Below, one piece after another: positions 43,098 through 53,953 of a DNA stretch of 64,000 bases. The stretch spans positions 372,001-436,000 of the forward strand of contig OZ025668.1 in the NCBI GenBank assembly GCA_964019335.1, read 5' to 3'. This DNA is from Diplonema japonicum. Lineage: Eukaryota > Euglenozoa > Diplonemea > Diplonemida > Diplonemidae. Each line of letters starts with the position of its first letter. The first letter of the stretch is position 1. A model generated the notes under the pieces. It ran no database searches and had not been told where the DNA came from. It saw only the letters and a list, made by a program, of their open reading frames with translations. The translations under genes were made by a program, and so were the position numbers.

Positions 43098-43797
43098 TTT
43101 TCTTAAAAAAGAGAAAATATCTTCACCCTGACAATATATTTTCTTTAGAGGGGGGGGGGGGGGAAGGGGTGCGGGGAGAATAAGAAATGAGTCTTGTGAA
43201 ATTCTCGCGAGCCTCATAAGTCCCCAGCGGTCCTGGTGAGAGAGGGTTAAGAAAGTTTAAATTTTGAGATAAGCGGTGTGAAACACTCAAAGGATTATCT
43301 AAAATCGAGAGAGTTACAAACACCTATCGAATGGCCTTTTTGGCTGAATTTTTGTGCTGTGCCTACCAGCCTGGAAACCTTGTCATTTTCTTATTTACCT
43401 TTGAATGATATCCCTAATAAGAAGAGTTGGCGGTTTGTGCAAAGTTGTCGTAGAAGATTAAAAGCCGAACAAAGCTGCCTCGATTCTTTTTAGCAATAAC
43501 AATTCATTTAAAATCAACCGATAAATGTAATAAACATCAATACTATATTTCTTTTTTTTTTTCTCGATACCAGAATTGGACTCTTTTCTTTTTTTTTTTT
43601 TTTTTGTTCCATGTAGTCTAGATCTGGTATGTTTTGTTATGTTATAAAAATGTTATTACAAAAGGGGGAAGGAAAAAAAGAGAGAAAAAAATGCTTATGC
43701 CGTTCGCGAGAGGAAAAAAAAAAAAAAAAAAAAAAAAAATCGAAGAGTGAGGTTAGAAGTTACTCCCTTTTTCCCCTCTGCGTGACGGATATTAAAG

Positions 43798-43834
<37 letters not shown>

Positions 43835-43939
43835 CGCTTTTACAAAACCAACGTCACCAACCGATTTTTGGGAATATAGTGCACCCGAGAGACAGCCACC
43901 CGACACCAAAGCCTTAAAAAGAGGTTTTTTTTTTTTTTT
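43098..43939. other. intergenic
   Basis: Positions 43210-43500 are non-repetitive with a 71-codon plus-strand ORF I do not trust. Positions 43540-43930 are A/T homopolymers. No RNA gene recognised. Confidence 0.45.
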
Positions 43940-45100
43940 TCACGATTCATATTTCAACAGATATTTGTTCGAAATCGCTTTGAAAGACACTCTGCCAAGG
44001 GTAGGGTGGTCCGTCTCTTCACACGCACGGAAAACAAGCCCTTCCCTCTGTGTGGACTTGTGCAGCACAGATGGCCCTTCAGCTTTAAGAAGAAGAGAAG
44101 GAATATCGCTCTCTGTCAATGTGAAAGACTCGTGAATGACAGGCACCCATTCAAGCCTAAGCGAATCAACGAGACTCTTGGCTGGACTGTAGGAAAGATA
44201 TTTTTTGGTTTCAAGAGAGAAGACGGAAAAGAACCTTATGGTAAGAGACGGTAGCTTGTACCTATTAGCCTGTATCGATGGACCAACAAGTTCGCCTTGA
44301 AGCGCAATGTTATCAAGCCCAGCATTTCGCATACGCGTCTCAAGCTTCATTTTAATTGCAGTCTCACCATGGGTGGTGTCCTCGGTGACGACCCAATTCC
44401 TGCTTGCGACACCGAACTCCCCATTCATAAGGTACACTGTGATTGAAGCTCCATCCACTTTTTCTGTGACGTAGAATTTCATTTTGCTGGCAATCATGGT
44501 GTCAAGAACGGCGCACGGGATGTTCTGTACCCTTTCTTCGTCTGTTTTCGGGATTGTTGCTGGGAATCGCTTGATGACCTTTTCGCTCGGGAGCTTTGGT
44601 TCGAACTTCGTGATTCTCAGTAGCTCCGTCACGTCTTCGCCTTCCTTGAACTCCCCCTCTGGGAGGATGTCCAGTCTGAATAAGATACCCTGGGACAGCT
44701 CCCCTCTTATCTTTGCGGTCTTCACGGTGAATTTCTTTTTCTCTAATATCGCGTGCTCGGCGCGGCCTGCCACCACATCTTCTGGGACTACACTGTCTAT
44801 CTCGAGGTATACAGCAAGATCGCCTGCTTTGTACCCGTCTCTTTCTTTATGTGTCACGACCTGCCATCCCTTTACCTTCGCCACCGCTAGTAAATCAGCG
44901 TTGGAATGGTCGGTAACCTCGTCGATCTTCACGATGGTTGCTAGTTTGCGTATTTTTTCGCCAAGCTGTGCGGCGGGCTTCAACAGGTCGGGCTGCGGGA
45001 CAGGCTGCTTTTCATCCGAAACGTGTGCCGCTGCGGGGACGGCAGGGGACGGGAGGTGATCGAGGCTATCCACCCAGTTGGTCTTCAATAAAACGTCCAT
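43940..45100 (-). CDS. RNA ligase, Rnl5 family (DraRnl/NgrRnl-like)
   Basis: Predicted product of 386 residues from 45100. An in-frame Met at 45169 would add 23 residues (MMRRTALTWTKKVVLQGRKE), which resembles a mitochondrial targeting peptide. The N-terminal part is the OB-fold module of this family (KLATIVKIDEVTDHSNADLL; AVYLEIDSVVPE). The nucleotidyltransferase follows with motif I EKVDGAS (Lys carries AMP), motif III region QGELVGPSIQANRY, motif IV EGLVFRA and motif V FKAISNKYLLKY. Rnl5 enzymes seal 3'-OH/5'-PO4 nicks in duplex RNA; the Deinococcus and Naegleria enzymes are the known models. Its cellular job here is unknown. RNA repair, tRNA or organellar RNA joining are possibilities, the last depending on which start is used. 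Confidence 0.85.
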   Translation of the reverse strand: MDVLLKTNWVDSLDHLPSPAVPAAAHVSDEKQPVPQPDLLKPAAQLGEKIRKLATIVKIDEVTDHSNADLLAVAKVKGWQVVTHKERDGYKAGDLAVYLEIDSVVPEDVVAGRAEHAILEKKKFTVKTAKIRGELSQGILFRLDILPEGEFKEGEDVTELLRITKFEPKLPSEKVIKRFPATIPKTDEERVQNIPCAVLDTMIASKMKFYVTEKVDGASITVYLMNGEFGVASRNWVVTEDTTHGETAIKMKLETRMRNAGLDNIALQGELVGPSIQANRYKLPSLTIRFFSVFSLETKKYLSYSPAKSLVDSLRLEWVPVIHESFTLTESDIPSLLLKAEGPSVLHKSTQREGLVFRACEETDHPTLGRVSFKAISNKYLLKYES

Positions 45101-45236
45101 TTTATTCTTTTCCTTCCTTCCCTGCAATACTACCTTTTTCGTCCATGTTAACGCTGTTCTGCGCATCATCAGATGTCACACTTAATCAACGAAACAAAAC
45201 TTGAAATCTGATAAAATCTTTTTTTTTTTGTCGGTG

Positions 45237-45330
45237 AAAAATAAAAATAAAAATAAAAATAAAAATAAAAATAAAAATAAAAATAAAAATAAAAATAAAA
45301 ATAAATATAAATATAAAAATAAATATAAAT
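45237..45330. repeat. (AAAAAT)n microsatellite
   Basis: About eleven hexamer units followed by related ATAT/AAAT variants, in the short gap between the RNA ligase and the next gene. Confidence 0.8.
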
Positions 45331-45391
45331 ATAACTATGTTCGGGCCCCACGTTTCTTTGCACCCTTGCGCTGTAAAGGGAAAGGGGGGGG

Positions 45392-45967
45392 TCATGCAAG
45401 CTGGAGGTGTCCGTCATCACGAATGCCGGATGGCTGGAGGCGAAGGGCAAGCAACCGAAGGCTGTTGTAGCCACCTTTGAGCTCTTCAACAGTTTTGAAA
45501 CGTTCAAGAAGAGGATCGGGCGAGATGTCAGTAGGTTCAATGGCGTTAAGAAGCAAGAGCCTCGCGGCTGTAGATGGAGAGAAGTCGGCAATCGTGGATT
45601 GATAAATAGCTGTAGTCTGTGAAGCGTCACATGAGGCAATCACAATGACTACAGTGAGGAGGTCCTTAATAAAGTAAAGTATATCTTTTTCGTGCCCGCT
45701 TGCCCCTTCTTGGATTTCTTGTAGAGTGCCGTGCAGCTCAGAGACTGCGCATTCTATAGAACCGGTCACAGTGTCTCTCAGCCCTTCCACCATCTTCTTC
45801 ACTTCTTCGTGTTGCACGGACCATGAAGACACCATGAACACGGGGTCTTCTAAAGATAACAATTTTTCGCTGTTCGTGTAATGCCGTCTGAGGGTCCGCC
45901 GTACACCTGAAAGGATTTCTTTAAGATGATCTGAGGGTGGCATTTCTTGTTCAATTTCTTCGTCCAT
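45392..45967 (-). CDS. hypothetical protein, 191 residues
   Basis: Start at 45967 (MDEEIEQEMPPSDHLKEIL), directly after a genomic run of about 26 A on the sense strand, with ATTCCCACAG a little further upstream. The product is mostly helical and mildly acidic. It contains two amphipathic helices (EEVKKMVEGLRDTVTGSIEC and HEKDILYFIKDLLTVVIVIA), the second ending in a hydrophobic stretch too short to be a secure membrane helix. The codon pattern is that of neighbouring genes and there is no low complexity, so it is probably a real gene. I recognise no family. Confidence 0.65.
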   Translation of the reverse strand: MDEEIEQEMPPSDHLKEILSGVRRTLRRHYTNSEKLLSLEDPVFMVSSWSVQHEEVKKMVEGLRDTVTGSIECAVSELHGTLQEIQEGASGHEKDILYFIKDLLTVVIVIASCDASQTTAIYQSTIADFSPSTAARLLLLNAIEPTDISPDPLLERFKTVEELKGGYNSLRLLALRLQPSGIRDDGHLQLA

Positions 45968-46037
45968 TTTTTTTTTTTTTTTTTTTTTTTTTGTTATTAT
46001 CTGTGGGAATCTGGGAGAGGGGGACAACAAAAAGGGG

Positions 46038-46039
<2 letters not shown>

Positions 46040-46076
<37 letters not shown>
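46040..46076. repeat. (AAT)n microsatellite
   Basis: Twelve trinucleotide units upstream of the 191-residue hypothetical gene. Confidence 0.85.
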
Positions 46077-46082
<6 letters not shown>

Positions 46083-47000
46083 GAAAAGCTTGGCATGGCC
46101 AAGGGAGTTTTTTTTTTTTTTTTCTTTTTTTTTTTCCTCCATTGGGTCACTTTCTCTGGGGATGCTCCCCAGCCCCACCTGGCGCCGGCGTTTAGGCTGC
46201 CGACCGGAGGTGAAAAAAAAAAAAAAAGGAATTAATACAGACAAATCTTCTGAATGCTTGTCATATATTTTTTTTTTTTTTTTGCTTTTTTTTTTTTTTT
46301 TTTTTGCTTTGTTTTTTACAGTATTTTTCTTTTCTTCTCCCATGGACGGGTAAGGAAAAAAAGGAAAAAAAGTGGGGGGGGATATTTGTAGTTGTGATCA
46401 ATACAACTCGGTTCCACAAAATGCCAATTCCTTTTTTTTTTTTAAATTATTTGCCCAACCAGCCTTTTGTACCTCGTAACGCAGAAAACCCACCCGTTCT
46501 ATTTGATAATTAGAACAAAACAACAGCTTACAGCAGTTTTTTTTTAAGGCGTATTCTGCACACTGGGGGGGGGGGGGGGGGGGGGGAGGAAGGGGACCAA
46601 ATCAGAACCGTAGTGAAAAATGAAACAATGGGGGAAAGAGAAAGGAAAAAAAAAGAGGGGGGGATGGGGAAAATGAGGGATAGGGAAAGAAGACAAGAGA
46701 TGAAAGAGAGAAACTGCGATGTCTCTCTTGCGTTTTTCGTTTCCTTTTTTTTTCTTTCGCTTTTTTTTTTCTTCTCCCATCAGCTCACTTGAGTAGACTG
46801 GACATGGAATAAAAGTAGGAATGAAAAGAATTTTACACGGATATATTGCCTCTACATGAACCAACTCGATTTGTTTTTTTTCTCTCTTTTTTTTCTTTTC
46901 TTTTCTTTTTTTTATTCCAAAGACGGTAATGAAGAAAAAAAAAAACAACAAAAAAATCATATAGTTAACCGAAATGGTGCTACGAGAAAACTATTTGCAC

Positions 47001-47053
<53 letters not shown>

Positions 47054-47140
47054 GAAAGGGAGTAGGGTAGGGCATGCGAAAAAAATAAAAATAAAAAAGC
47101 AACGGAAGAAAAAGAAGGGGGGGGGGATTCATTCTTTGAA

Positions 47141-47170
47141 GGGAACCCGCAGTATGTGACAAGGTCGCTG
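47141..47170. repeat. dispersed hairpin motif, copy c
   Basis: Reads gggaacccgcagtatgtgac then aaggtcgctg; the most divergent of the five copies. Confidence 0.45.
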
Positions 47171-47744
47171 TAATAAAAAAAAAAGGGGGGTTTCGAACCG
47201 TGAATTGTCTCTTAGAATACCTTGTTGGTGTTCGCCTTTCAAGAACCTGAATGAAATGGTTCAAACCATTTTAAACAGGAGTGGGCACCCACATCAAAAG
47301 CTGCCTCCTGGGGCGCACTTTTGAGTGTCTAACACTTCAAAGAATGTAAGGTGTCATTATGTGGGTCAAAATAAAAAGGGGGGGGGGGGGGAACCTGAGG
47401 GAAGGACAGAGAGCAACGGGTGGTGGGTGGGGGAGCAAAGGGAAGGGCGGCTCCTCCTTCCTCTGCCACAAGGTCTCTCCTTCTTTTTTTTTTCTTTCTC
47501 TTTTCGTTTTTTACTGTAAAACAATAAATTACCGGAAGTAAAAACTTCTAGTCCGTCGGAGCCTTCCGGTGATTTTTACTTTTGAATTAATTGTATTACA
47601 GTATTTCTTTTTTTTTTTTCTTCTTTTTCCCTTCCCCCATATCCTTTTAAAGACAGAGCTTTGCTGGCTTGTGTGACAACACCGAAGGGCAAAGAAAAAA
47701 AGAAAAAAAAAAAAGAAGAAAACAAAACTAAGGCTCTTGTTGAA

Positions 47745-47776
<32 letters not shown>

Positions 47777-49255
47777 CCTTTTTTGGGTGAAGCGTGGGAG
47801 AAGGTTTGCACAAATTTTCTTTTGTTGGTTTCCTCTTTTCTTTCTTCTTCTTTTTTTTTTTCAAATAAAAGTAAGTGTGACTTTTTGGTTTGCAACACTA
47901 ATTCGAGACAGCACAATTAGCACCCCTCAAGCTTATTATTATTATTCGTCATTTTCACTTTCTAAGAAATTGAAACGTGGCAGGGAAAAAAAAAAAAAAA
48001 AAAAAAAAGAAAAAAAAAATAGAAAACTAATATAGTAAAACTTGTAGTCTCGTATTCATTTCGCTCGAGATAAGATGGGGGGGGGGCTCGGCACAAAGAG
48101 TACAAGTCATATTAAAAATCTTAAGGAAACTGTGCCACATTGCATTCGAAAATAAAATAAAATAAAAAAAAAAAAACTCACCATGATGGGGGGAGGAAGA
48201 GAAGTGTCAACAAGAACAACGCTAAATGTTAAAACATCTTTTTTTCCCTCCTTGCGGGCTTCTTTTGAGGGGGGAAGGGGGGAAGGGGGGGATTCACTGG
48301 GTGGGAAAAAGAACGAGAGAAGAAAGAAAAAAAGCTTGAAAAAAAGAACCCCCAAAAAAAGAACCATTTATTCCCCCCACCCCCCGTGCGCTGTCTTTAG
48401 GAAAGGTTTACAACACATGTTTGTTGAGGGGGGCAAAAAAAAAAAAAAACCACAGGGCCCACTTCTGTCCAAAGGTGGGTAAAAGAACTTGCCCCCCGAG
48501 TTATTCAGGCTTCTCTTGGGAGGGAGGGAAGGAGGGGAGGCAGCTTTTTCTTCTTCATTTTTTTTTTTTTTTGTTCTTCTTCCTTCTGCATTTTCTTTTT
48601 TATAAAAAAACTAAATGCATTTTGCCTTATAATACAAACAAAAAGAGAAAAAATAGAAAGAAAAAAAATAGAAAGGAGGAGACGGGACGGGGGAGGATGG
48701 AATGCCTTGCACTGTAAGCCATTTCGCCCTCTTTGTGGTGTGCACTCAAGTTTCTTCTTAGTTGTCACCAGTGCCAGTTCTACCCCTGAGCACTTCCGGG
48801 GGGGTGTGCCACCTAGCAACCGGGTGGGGGGGGGGGGGGGGGGGAACCTAACCAAAGGAGAAAAAAGAGAGAGAGAGAGCTGACAATTGGAGAAGGCGGC
48901 TACTACAAAAAAAAGTGGGGGGGGGAAAGGACAATTATTGTCCACTGGAAGAAAACGTATACGTCACAACACAGGCAACAGAAAAAAAAAAGAAAAAAAA
49001 AATCCCCGAAAAAAAAAAAAGTAAAAAAAACAGAACACTGGCCTAATCTATAAGTTACATTAGTTTCTTTTTTCCTTCTTTCTTTCTTCAAGAAGCTTTG
49101 CTCTTTTTTTTTTTTTTTTTTTTTTTCTCGTCTGACTGGATTTTGTTTTTTTCTTTTTTTTTTTTTTTATAGTGGCCACATCTAATTACAGTGTCAAAAG
49201 CCCTGCCATCGACCTCCTAAATTGCTCTTTCCCCCGAAGGCTGTCTATTTGTGCA

Positions 49256-49289
<34 letters not shown>

Positions 49290-49381
49290 AATGAAAAGGT
49301 GCCGGGCTGACAAAATGTGGGAGGAATTTCGTCTGACCCGTCCTGTGTTCTTCTCGAGGCCGCTGAAGGCCACTGGAGGAG

Positions 49382-49417
<36 letters not shown>

Positions 49418-50167
49418 TTGGGTGTCCGGACAATGTCGGGATGATTTTCCTTCCGAACATTTTTGTCAGCCCGATATCTTTTTTTTTTCACTTTTTACAG
49501 TATTCTTTGAAAATCTTTTTTTTCGGTAGACGCAAATTGACGAAAATCGTATTTTTTTTTTTTTTCCCCTTTTTTTTTTTTGAGCCCTATCACCCATCTA
49601 CCAAAATACCCCCCCAAAAAAATCCATGTATAAAAAGCCTTACTACAGCTCACATTTCTCCCCCCCCCCCCCTTTTTATCTTTTTTCTTCTTTCCGCTTT
49701 CAAGGTAAATGTAGGGTTACATTGGGGGATTTCTTTCTCTCTCCTTTAGATTTTCTTTTGTTCTTCGCTCCTCTTTTCCCCCCCCAAAGTTAAGGGGTAT
49801 TTCTCTAGGCCTTTTGCGAAGCAATGTAAACGAAGGGAGGGAAGGGGGGGGGGATCCTCTTTAAAAAAAAAAAAAAAAAAAAACCCGGTGTACAGGTTAC
49901 AGTGCAATGCTCTTGAGAAAACAACAAAACGGGGTAACCTTTTTTTTTTAAGTTGGCCTTGACACATTTGCCCGTAATTTTTTTACCCCCCTTTCCCGCC
50001 CCTTTTTATATCCTGACCCAAAGATAGATGTTAAACTGAAACGGTGGGCATCGCAAATTCATAAATCATATTTTCTCCCCCCCCCCAAACGTGTCAAAAA
50101 AAGTAAACTTAAAGTTACCTGTTGTTTTCTATTTGTATTTTTTTTTCTTCTAAAAATTAAAACATTT

Positions 50168-50200
50168 AAGGATACCTGCGGTATGTGGCAGGACGCCTGG
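50168..50200. repeat. dispersed hairpin motif, copy d
   Basis: Reads aaggatacctgcggtatgtg then gcaggacgcctgg. It preserves the CCTGC/GCAGG stem and follows acattt, as in copy a. Confidence 0.6.
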
Positions 50201-50347
50201 AGAAAAAAAAAATAAATCGCAAATCACCACCAGAAATCACTTTCGCTTGCCAATACCACCAGAAAAAAAAGGGGGGGGTCGCGCTGGTGTTAGGACAATA
50301 AAAGATGTTCAGATGGAATGATTTACGCCTCATATCTCTAAAACCTG

Positions 50348-50389
<42 letters not shown>

Positions 50390-50866
50390 AAGGCCACCCC
50401 TTTTGTGTTTGGGGAGCAGAAAATTGCTATTTTTTAAAACAAATTTCTCAGCCAACCTGTTGGAAGAGATATGGGCGTCTGAAGGGGGGGAAAAAGAAAA
50501 AAGAAAAAAAAAAGAATAATGGGGGTACGGTTAGAGGAAGGGGATAAAAAAAAGAAGAAAAAGAAACACTTTGGAGAAACTGACAGTTTCCCCCCCCTTT
50601 TTTTTGTTGCGTTGCGTGTAAGTTAGAAAACCCTGGAAGGGGTGTATAACCCAGAATACGCATTGTTGCTGCTGTCGGACCCCCTTTGAAAAATAGGGAA
50701 AGAAAAAAGGAAAAAGAAATAAAAAACAAGGGAATATGTTGAAAATTTAAGGGTGCGAGGAAAAAGAAAATCAAGTCCCTCCCACCCCGTTCCCCTTTCC
50801 TTCAAAAAAGAAACAAGAAAAAAAAAAGGAAATTCTATTTGTAACAAGAAAAAAAAAAAAAAAAAA

Positions 50867-50905
50867 GGCGATGTTTAAGGGCAAATCCCATTGAGGACCA
50901 CCTTA
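50867..50905. repeat. dispersed repeat shared with 4174-4212
   Basis: Both copies read ggcgatgttt..gggcaaatccca then tttgaggaccaccctta with two small indels, each embedded between A tracts. Function unknown. Confidence 0.6.
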
Positions 50906-51148
50906 GAAAAAAAAAGGAGAAAAAAGAAAAACCAAGGAAAACAAACAATCGTGCCCGCCCCTTCTACCTTTTTTCCCCCTTTTTTTTTTTTTTTTTTCCC
51001 CAAGGAGGAGAGAGAGAAAAAAAAGAAAAAAAAGGAAACGTAAATATATAAAGAGGATTTGGGATAGATAATCCTCATACACACTTACCACCTTTTTTTC
51101 CCCCCACCCATTCCCGATCTTTTTTTTTTTTTTTGTTCCATCCCATGT

Positions 51149-52156
51149 CTACTTGACCCTTTTTTCAACGAGATTCTGCAGCAAAAACTTCTGGCGGGTG
51201 CAGACCTTTTCTACGAGCTCAGACAATTTACAGTAAATTGACTCGACCCGCGATCTATGCACAGGTTTGCTGGAAATACTCGCAGAGACAAGCGGGATGA
51301 CGGTGAGGAGTAGATCCACATAAACACAATCGTTAGCAAGAGCATCTCCCTCATAGGACAAGGAAGTACAAGCAGCCTTGATAAGGCTGTCCACACAAGC
51401 TAGGATAGTCTGTGTGCCAACAACACCCTTCGTGTGGAGTGCGCAGATGAACGAAAGAATCTCCTTCTCCTTTTGTTTGTCAAGATGGCTGCTTTGTTCA
51501 CAAGACTCGATAACCTCCCTAAACCGGTTTTGACATTTTTGCAACAGGGTGCGTCGGAACGGTGATGTGACCATCAACTCCTTCTTGCTTACTGTATTCG
51601 GGAGAGCAAGCCGTTCACATAAATCATTGCACAGCCTTGCGTAAAGCTGCGCGAAGGACGGCATGATGACTGCCTGATCGTGAACAATGTCGACGAGCTC
51701 AGAAACCTCAAGAGACCCATCTTCAAGAATTTTCTTTACAGCGTTGAAGTTCTCAGCGTACTTAACCTCTGTGAACCTGTTTAGAATTCCGAGGAGTTGT
51801 GCTTTCACGTTCTTCGATTTGTATTGATGTTGGCCTTCGTTTGAACACTGGCTTGACGCCTCCTCGGAGCTCATTTTCTCGGACTCTTCCTGAACAATCT
51901 TTACGGGCTGTACTTGAGGAAGGGGGTACTGCGGGATCACCTGCGGAACAGGGGGGTACCCATAACCATATTGCGGTTGCCCGTAATATTCCATCGGGGG
52001 TGCGGTAGGATGTGGATGAGGAGGAGGGGGCATATGAGCGTACATATGCGGATACTGACAGGCTCCGGTGCACCCGCAAAGCTGTGTGCATGCGTGGTTT
52101 TGATCTTGCGCGTACAGGCACCCGCACCATGTTGGTTGAGGAGGTGGATAATACAT
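51149..52156 (-). CDS. MIF4G-domain protein (eIF4G-like), array member 1
   Basis: Predicted product of 335 residues. The first 75 residues are Tyr/Pro/Gly/Met-rich (MYYPPPQPTWCGCLYAQDQN) with several Cys. Residues about 105-330 are a MIF4G domain with eIF4G-type marks: LLGILNRFTEVKYAENFNAV, ELVDIVHDQAVIMPSFAQLY, ARLCNDL, FRRTLLQKCQNRFREVIE. MIF4G is a helical-repeat fold that binds eIF4A, eIF4E partners or RNA. No eIF4E-binding YxxxxLPhi motif or C-terminal MA3 domain is evident, so this is a minimal MIF4G protein. It is the most eIF4G-like of five such genes in a row. A translation or mRNA-fate role is expected from the family. Confidence 0.82.
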   Translation of the reverse strand: MYYPPPQPTWCGCLYAQDQNHACTQLCGCTGACQYPHMYAHMPPPPHPHPTAPPMEYYGQPQYGYGYPPVPQVIPQYPLPQVQPVKIVQEESEKMSSEEASSQCSNEGQHQYKSKNVKAQLLGILNRFTEVKYAENFNAVKKILEDGSLEVSELVDIVHDQAVIMPSFAQLYARLCNDLCERLALPNTVSKKELMVTSPFRRTLLQKCQNRFREVIESCEQSSHLDKQKEKEILSFICALHTKGVVGTQTILACVDSLIKAACTSLSYEGDALANDCVYVDLLLTVIPLVSASISSKPVHRSRVESIYCKLSELVEKVCTRQKFLLQNLVEKRVK

Positions 52157-52187
52157 TTTTTTTTTTTTTTTTTTTTCCGGCGACGGT

Positions 52188-52218
<31 letters not shown>

Positions 52219-52905
52219 CGTTTTTTTTTTTTGTTTTTGTCGCCTTTTTTTTTTTTTTTTTTTTTTTTTTCCCATAGTATCCAGGGTTAACCGATCACCT
52301 TCGGGTTTTAAAACCCGACCCGAGCAATTTTAGATTTTCGATCACTGTCGGGTTAATGATGGGTTTTTTTGTAATTTCGGATCGGTTTTTTTTTAATTTC
52401 GGATCGGTTTGATCGGTCCAAAACCCATATTTCTGACAAAAAAATACCAAGACTTGCTCAAAAATTTTTTTTTCAAAAACCCTATTTTGACGATCTGAGC
52501 CCATTCCAGCCATTAAAACCCAAAATAGAGCCTTATTTAAGGCTTTAATGCAGTTTTGAAAAAACTGGTTTTTCAGACAAACCCGGATCAGGGAGGTCCA
52601 AGTTAAAAACGACAAGATTTATGATCGGTTTGATCGGGTTTTTTTTTTAAATTTCGGATCGGTTTGATCGGTCCAAAACCCATATTTCTGGCAAAAAATA
52701 CCAAGACCGTGCTCAATTTTTTTTTTTTTTTTCAGAAACCCTAAAGGAAAGAAAATGGTAAAGGGAAAAAAAAAAAAAAAAAACAGCTTTTCAGCATTTT
52801 AACCCATTATTTTTTTTTTTTTTATCCAATAAAAAAAAAAAAGAAGAAGAAAAAAGAAGGAAAAAAAGAAGAAAGGGAGTAGGCATGTTTAATGTCACAA
52901 TGAAG

Positions 52906-52947
<42 letters not shown>

Positions 52948-53179
52948 CGCACATCATCAACACTGCCAACCTTCGTTCGTAAATAAGAAGGGAAAAAAAA
53001 AAAAAAAAAGAAACTACTGGGCGTGGAAGTCTTAAAGCACTTTTTTTTTTTTCACGGCGAGCACACCGAAATATATCAATTTTTCCCCCCCTTGAAAATA
53101 TAAGAGGGTAAAAGAGGAAATCCCTGATTTGGGAAGTCCACGAAAATATTGAAGGAAGCTTCAATAAGGCTTTCGTGCT

Positions 53180-53290
53180 TGTAGTGAAGTACTTTCAGAG
53201 TGTCATGAAATAAACCACTTACTGCCAAGGAATGGCTTTACCGATCCCAAGGTATCAGTATAACATTCTACTTGTTGGTAAATAACTATA
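53180..53290. repeat. MITE-like right-end fragment, copy 3
   Basis: Contains gtgaagtactttcagagtgt then catgaaataaaccacttactgccaa, and later cttgttggtaaataac, matching the right terminus and nested fold of copy 2. No left end was found. Confidence 0.5.
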
Positions 53291-53659
53291 AATTCCTTTA
53301 CTTTTCTTCCCCCGCATTCCAGCGTGCGATAGATAAAAAAAAGGGCATCCCACAAATCACACATCGAATGCAAGAAAGGAAAAAAAAAAAGAAGAAGAAG
53401 AAAAAAAAACTATTAGGGGGAGTTGTTAACCCCATTGTTGTTACAAAAGAAGAAGGAAAGAAAAGGGAAACAACGTTGCGAGAGAAATAAAGTAAAAAAA
53501 AAAAAAAAAAAGAAGAAACTATTCAGCAAGGTCTGCGTTTTCGCGCTCACCGGCCGAGCTGAAAGAAAGGGGAAGCACATTCACAACGAAACAATGGAAT
53601 TCTTTTACACAACTCTGCTTCCTATGAAGAATCATTGATCCTATCGATAAAACTTCAGA

Positions 53660-53730
53660 GTTGTTGATATAGAACCACGACCACCGCCAAGGAACAACAG
53701 TAACCTGTTGGCAGTGAAATATAAAAGAAT
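53660..53730. repeat. MITE-like right-end fragment, copy 4 (diverged)
   Basis: Reads ccaccgccaaggaacaacag then taacctgttggcagtgaaat. It keeps the CCGCCAA and TTGGCAGT arms of the nested fold with a shorter loop. Confidence 0.4.
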
Positions 53731-53953
53731 CTCGAGAGGCCTTTGTGAAGAAAACTCAACAAAAAAAACCCCCCTCCCCTGGCCTTCCAAAAAAGTTTAT
53801 TTTCTCTTTTTTAAAAGTTCCCCAGCAAAGGGATGCCTATCATCAGGGACGGGAGGGAAGACATACGTTTACAGGCCACCACGAAGGTCATGGAGTCACA
53901 GGTCCCATTGGGGTCCTGTGCACAAGGTCATTTCAAGCAAAAGCAACGAGGGC

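Larger units (their letters stand above)
45968..51148. other. 5.2-kb low-complexity intergenic region
   Basis: The longest gene-free stretch. It is made of poly-A, poly-T, purine runs and poly-G (46565-46587 and 48828-48844 approximately), an (AAT)n tract at 46040-46076, dispersed hairpin motifs at 47141 and 50168, and a dispersed 39-base repeat at 50867. All ORFs are homopolymer translations. No gene, tRNA or rRNA recognised. Confidence 0.6.
52157..53953. other. intergenic with nested repeats
   Basis: Poly-T tracts flank a repeat island at 52280-52740: the palindrome TCGGGTTTTAAAACCCGA (52301-52318) and two copies of a unit beginning aatttcggatcggtttgatc, at about 52394 and 52652. A part near 52495 (ctgagcccattccagccatt) resembles 2225-2245 in MITE copy 1. 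MITE-related ends lie at 53180-53290 and 53660-53730. No gene seen. Confidence 0.5.

Noticed and set aside
43278-43493. Plus-strand ORF of 71 codons with an LRR/FNIP-like phrase
   Set aside because: Too short, one weak motif, opposite to all host genes.
45101-45169. Extended start of the RNA ligase as the only start
   Set aside because: The A-rich leader favours 45100 and the two starts cannot be separated from sequence; kept as an alternative only.
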